The notes beneath the pieces are model-generated. The model had not been told where the DNA came from and made no database searches. It saw nothing but the letters and a program-made list of their open reading frames with translations. The position numbers were made by a program, and so were the translations under genes. DNA of 64,000 nucleotides, taken from NCBI GenBank assembly GCA_022813625.1, contig JAKLMB010000030.1, positions 310,001 to 374,000 of the forward strand, in the 5' to 3' direction. Numbering within the stretch: position 1 is the first letter of the stretch; each line of letters opens with the position of its first letter. Positions 60,200 through 64,000 of the stretch are shown here, in pieces. The DNA comes from Aaosphaeria pasadenensis. Lineage: Eukaryota; Ascomycota; Dothideomycetes; Pleosporales.

Positions 60200-61812
60200 T
60201 CATTGGTTTCCTCGACTTGGCGTTTGAACTCCAGGTTTCTCGGTGTGCTCCGCAATCGCCAGGACGCTGGTCGAGCTCTCACTACCGTCGTCGACACTCA
60301 TACCAAGTGTCCGTCGAGCGAATTCTTTTTGTCCCTTTCCAACTGAGCTGCTGCTTTCCGGTAATTGTGCCAAAGCTTCTCCATTCGAGTCTGCCACGTT
60401 GCTCGCGGTGGTTGGGGTGATTTGCAACCATTGCACCGAGGTACAACGTTTGACGAGCCGCACGGTCGTGTCGTCGACAGGTGCAAAATGATGGCCACTA
60501 GTCACCAGCAGGTGTAAAAGACGGAGGATGTCTTCGCGTTTGTAATGAGGAGGTTTGCTTATCTGGCTATGCGCCAAAATAGGATGCAGAACCCTGAGGT
60601 ACGTATGTCTCAACGCATTGGTGCTAGCAGAATCGGAAGGGAGATCTATAAGATTGCGGAGGATGACATCGACCAGGACGTGTAAGTCATTGGTATAAAA
60701 GTACTCGGCGGTAGACGTGTTGCCGAACAAAAGGTATAGAACCTTCAGAATCAAGAGTTGCAGAGAAGTTTCGGACTCGCGATTCAGCAACAGGATGAGA
60801 TTACACCCGAAAGTCTTGTAGGTCATTCCATGAGTGGACAAGGCTTTGATGACGCGGTTTGTGACACTACCACTTCCACTCGCATGGTATGTTGTTGAGG
60901 CTACTAGATACTGCTCGTTCAAAACCAGCTACCAAATTCAGCTGAGAAACAAGGATATGATTTCGGCTGCTTCTTACCAGAACGCGAATCACAGGGTAGT
61001 GGTAGGGATCTTCGGCGTCATCCGAAACGCCCTCGATGATGTCCAGCAGGTAAAGAATGAAAGTATCGTCCACGGTCACTGGACGCCAATTAGCTAACAC
61101 CCTCAAGTCTTATCGCAGCATGGCAAATCTCGGACTGCCATACTCGAAGAATTACGCACTTAAATCCTCCCAACTAAGCCGCTGTATTCGAGAAGACTCG
61201 TACATTAACTCGAGAAGCATTTGATGCAGTCGAGTATCTTCCTGCACGGTAGGACTTCGTATCAACTCCACCAGTCGTGGAAATACGCCCTCCTTCTGCA
61301 TCATCTCGAAGGTGATATCAGTTCCATTATTGCGACCGTCATACAAAAGGAACGCAGCGACCACGTGGAGAGTAGGATTATCGTCTTCCTGTATTTCGAA
61401 TCAGCTTGGATGCAGTGTGACCCGCTAGCCTGGTATCCAGTACCTGCAAGAGACAGTAGATTATCTGTCTTCGCACATATTCCTTATGTGTATTGAATAG
61501 CTCGCCTTCTATGAGACGAAACGTGCATTTCGCCACGCTGTAATCCGTTTGTAGGTACTCGGCTGGCAACAGAGTCAGTGGTGCGGCGGGAAAATGGACG
61601 CTGGACGCAAGGCACATTTATAATTCGTGGTGACATTGAGATAAGAACGCAAGGCGTTGTCTATGATCTCGTGCTCTTGACAGCGTGTTGACGTAATATC
61701 GTCGAGCTCTATGTTGTTTTGTTAGCTTCAATGCGGGCAGTAGTGGGGGTGCGAACCAACCGTCCCAGAATTGTTGCTCATTTTCGAGGTTGTACGATAC
61801 CTCAAACGCCAT
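60200..61812 (-). CDS. ldb17: SPIN90/Ldb17-family actin-patch protein
   Basis: Endocytic protein; the family (yeast Ldb17, fission-yeast Dip1, animal SPIN90) activates Arp2/3 complex to nucleate linear actin seeds. Six exons: 61812-61761, 61708-61616, 61562-61444, 61388-61160, 61078-60978 and 60928-60200; about 440 residues, all phases consistent. The start MAFEVSYNLENEQQFWDELD fits the family. The leucine-rich armadillo-like domain holds LHVVAAFLLYDGRNNGTDIT and GVFPRLVELI, followed by the diagnostic DDAEDPYHYPVIRVL-LVLNEQY block split by intron 5. Two donors are unusual (GTTGGT for intron 1, GTGCCT for intron 2; a GTCCAG alternative exists), so those joints are less certain. The tail (about 370-440) is disordered and Ser-rich and lacks the long Pro-rich motifs of yeast Ldb17. 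Confidence 0.87.
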
Positions 61813-62479
61813 GCTGAGATCGCGAGAGAATCTCCAAAATCATCGTACCCAGCGCTGTTTGCAAAATCACTACAGTAGGCGGCAGGACTGAGGTTCCAGA
61901 TGTTGTGTGGTGTGTTTGTAACGACAACTGCACCGAAGCTGTACGGAAATTTCTCGGCATCTCGAGACGTCACTGTTCCAATTTAGGCAAGCGCCTGCTT
62001 ATGCGGTCTTTCAGGGGTGCTATAGGTCAAACTGCCATGTCCTTTTCTCCCTATCTACAACTGCATCTTTTCAACAGCAACCAAATCATCCAACAATCAG
62101 TAAAACTGTGATGTATGCAACTTATCACCGCCATGTTCGTTTCTGAACAACCGGACGCCGATCTTATCTTCGCCACACATACTAACTTCACATATTACGA
62201 CACCCATCTGCCTCCATCCCAAGAACTCGAGAGGGTCAAATCTTGATGCCTGGAGGAATTCATCGGTATCTTCAAATCCGCAAAGCTTCCATGGCTTCAT
62301 GATTGACCATATTACCAACATATCATTCTAAGCATCGCTTACAAGCAGTCGTAAGCAGTTCAAGGCAACCATTTATTCAAGCTGTATATATACCTCTATC
62401 AATTCACCACAATGAACCCAAACAATCACAATTGAAGTCCTCTTTCTTAAGAATCAAATTGAATCCAATCAAGTTCGCC
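61813..62479. other. Divergent promoter region ldb17 / NTF2-like gene
   Basis: 667 bp. A 74-codon minus-strand frame (62321-62097) and a 43-codon plus-strand frame (from 62114) overlap here. Neither shows a domain and I do not call them. Confidence 0.45.
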
Positions 62480-63061
62480 ATGTCTGAATCTGCAACTTCC
62501 ACCATCGCTGGGAATTTCCCCACACGTGTACAGCACCTTCTCAACAAATTTTTTGAGATCGGAATGAAGATTGAGCCAGAGTCTGGCAAAGACTTCGTCG
62601 GATTGTTCACCAAGGACGGTGTTCTCAAGACGCATGAGACTGTTGTTCTACGCGGTCATGACGGTAAGTTTCAAGGACACCGACCAACCTCCACTGCGAT
62701 AGTGGATGGCTACATGAATTTGCTCTTGCAAAATCCATGAACCTGCCTGATACTGACCAATTCCATAGAGCTTGCTACCGTGCATGCCAAACTCCATCCG
62801 GCATTGGAGTCTCGGTGGCACACTGTCTCGGGAACTTTTGTTTCGACCTCTTCGCCAGACACCGATTTTGTGGTTTTGGGTCGCTTCAATGATGTACTAA
62901 AGGATGGTAACGTGGTTGGCATGGATTTCACCGCACGCTTCATCGTCAAGGAGGAAGACGGAGTCGAGAAGCTCGGATCAGTCAGAGTTTGGACTGATCC
63001 AGCGGAAATGTTGGCTGCGTTCAAGAACGCAGAGCAGTCTCTCAACCTCATGCATGAATAG
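62480..63061 (+). CDS. Small NTF2/SnoaL-like fold protein
   Basis: Two exons, 62480-62663 and 62769-63061, 158 residues. The intron is 105 bp (GTAAGT donor, CTGACC branch region, CATAG acceptor, phase 1). The pattern is that of the NTF2-like superfamily: an N-terminal helix (VQHLLNKFFEIGMKI), an 'FxxLFTKDGVLKTHE' strand, then long beta strands RWHTVSGTFVSTSSPDTDFV and GMDFTARFIVKEEDG, and a final helix PAEMLAAFKNAEQSL. Fungal proteins of this size are often annotated as SnoaL-like and have unknown substrates. There is no signal peptide. It could bind or isomerise a small molecule, but no catalytic residues can be assigned. Its 3' end is 155 bp from the convergent gene on the right. Confidence 0.75.
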
Positions 63062-63216
63062 TTCCCGAGTCGTTGGTACTTATGGACTTTCCATTTCTGC
63101 TAGTAGTACAACTACAAATGTCACCGTAGGAAAAATACGAGTTCCGCTCCTTAAACGCCCGCTCCCAGTGAGTCTCAGAATACCCGTATTATGTCATGTG
63201 CAAGGAACCTAATTCC

Positions 63217-64000
63217 TTAAAACCTTTCCTCCAACCTTACTGTCATACCCGTGATCGGAATATGCTTAGTGCTCTTCTCCTTCTCGCGCTTTGCTTCGCG
63301 GTCTAGATTCCTTGCAATTGCTTCGCTTTGGATAGCACTGAGATTCTCGATACTCTGCACAATGCTTTCTTTACTGATACGACCGGGGAATAGGGCCTCC
63401 AATTCTTGCTTTGTTGTAATGGCAAGCTGATCTTCCAGGGCATGTATAGCCTGAATTCTTAGCTCTGACAGTTCACGATTGAATTTGTCTCGAGCTTCAA
63501 TGCATGCCCTCTTCGTCGCAGCCTCGCTCTCATCAGCGCCTGCTGCCTGAGCTTTCCGTTTCTCTGCACGCACGGCTTCCTTTTTGGCTTTCGCTGCAAG
63601 ATACTTAGCCGAATGTCCAAGTGCGTTTCCTTCCTTCTTTACTACGGATGTAGTATTGAGAGGTGGAGCAGTAAAGAATAGGATTCGGCCCTGCTCATCA
63701 CGCTGAAACTGCTCGCGAATTTCCGGAGGTATTTGGCTGTTTGCATGATCGCTAAGAACATACACCTCGACCGGCTGGGGGGCTTTATAACCCATGGGAG
63801 GTTGTTGCATCAACGGCTGCTGAAATGTTGGAGCAGGGCGTGAAGATGCGTATTGGGGCACCTGTGGGGGAGGCTGAGGTGTTTGGAATGGCATGATATT
63901 CTGGAAGTTCGCGGGCTGCTGAGGTGGATTTTGTGCCACATGAGGGACGGGCGACGCGGAATGTGTAGGGTAATGCGTCGAATGAGTTGGGGTGTATGCG
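63217..64000 (-). CDS. Unrecognised Gln/Pro-rich protein with charged C-terminus (3' part)
   Basis: The frame is open from the right edge to a stop at 63217, so at least 260 C-terminal residues are seen and the start lies outside. It begins with Thr/His/Ser-rich then Pro/Gln-rich low-complexity sequence (QTPQPPPQVPQYASSRPAP). A compact conserved-looking segment follows (PVEVYVLSDHANSQIPPEI, then RDEQGRILFFTAPPL). A Lys/Arg/Ala-rich helical region (YLAAKAKKEAVRAEKRKAQA) probably contains a nuclear localisation signal and coiled coil. The last part is a helical, charged tail ending TVRLEERF. The combination suggests a nuclear, perhaps chromatin- or transcription-related protein, but I do not recognise the family and give no symbol. 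Confidence 0.7.
   Translation of the reverse strand, partial: AYTPTHSTHYPTHSASPVPHVAQNPPQQPANFQNIMPFQTPQPPPQVPQYASSRPAPTFQQPLMQQPPMGYKAPQPVEVYVLSDHANSQIPPEIREQFQRDEQGRILFFTAPPLNTTSVVKKEGNALGHSAKYLAAKAKKEAVRAEKRKAQAAGADESEAATKRACIEARDKFNRELSELRIQAIHALEDQLAITTKQELEALFPGRISKESIVQSIENLSAIQSEAIARNLDREAKREKEKSTKHIPITGMTVRLEERF

Noticed and set aside
62097..62321. 74-codon minus-strand frame in the ldb17/NTF2-like promoter
   Set aside because: Lies within a divergent promoter and has no recognisable domain; a real small gene cannot be excluded but is not supported.
1..64000. CRISPR array, prophage, operon or secondary-metabolite cluster
   Set aside because: A eukaryotic, intron-bearing region with monocistronic housekeeping genes; no PKS, NRPS or terpene core gene and no regularly spaced repeats.

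Overview
This is a chromosomal segment of a filamentous ascomycete (Pezizomycotina). The evidence is short introns, mostly 46-100 bp, with GTRNGT donors and CTAAC or CTGAC branch points; typical fungal families (QDE2-type Argonaute, RTA1-like, UNC50/Gmh1, SPIN90/Ldb17, b5-fused acyl-CoA dehydrogenase, short BTB proteins); and moderate GC content. A Dothideomycete-like fungus would fit, but the class cannot be fixed from the sequence alone. All intron positions below are my own reading, checked for phase and splice consensus, with no transcript support.
Layout. 1-16 kb is a housekeeping block: the 5' end of a PP28-like phosphoprotein gene (edge-truncated), an Argonaute, the cleavage/polyadenylation factor Rna14, a divergent Gmh1/UNC50 gene and mitochondrial IF-2. 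16-20 kb holds an F-box-like protein and two tandem BTB proteins, all candidate ubiquitin-ligase adaptors. 20-39 kb holds an RTA1-like membrane protein, a DUF726/Mil1 lipase-like protein, an Msn5/exportin-5 karyopherin, a GH5 steryl/ceramide glucosidase divergent from an ER TPR-DnaJ co-chaperone, and a cytochrome b5-acyl-CoA dehydrogenase fusion. From 39 to 60 kb the density collapses: only a UBL-AN1 zinc-finger gene, a decayed Ulp1-type SUMO-protease gene and one MFS monocarboxylate-type transporter stand in about 21 kb of otherwise gene-free, low-complexity DNA. At 60-64 kb come Ldb17/SPIN90, a small NTF2-like protein and the 3' end of an unrecognised Q/P-rich gene running off the right edge.
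Functional picture. Most genes are core eukaryotic functions (RNA silencing, mRNA 3' end formation, mitochondrial translation, nuclear export, Golgi/ER membranes, actin patches), not a biosynthetic cluster. I see no CRISPR, rRNA, convincing tRNA or intact transposon. The most interesting items are: a second TATA-driven start inside the first intron of the Argonaute gene; a CCHC zinc knuckle inside the long N-terminal arm of mitochondrial IF-2; a BTB tandem pair with conserved intron phases; and the Ulp1 pseudogene in the gene-poor region.
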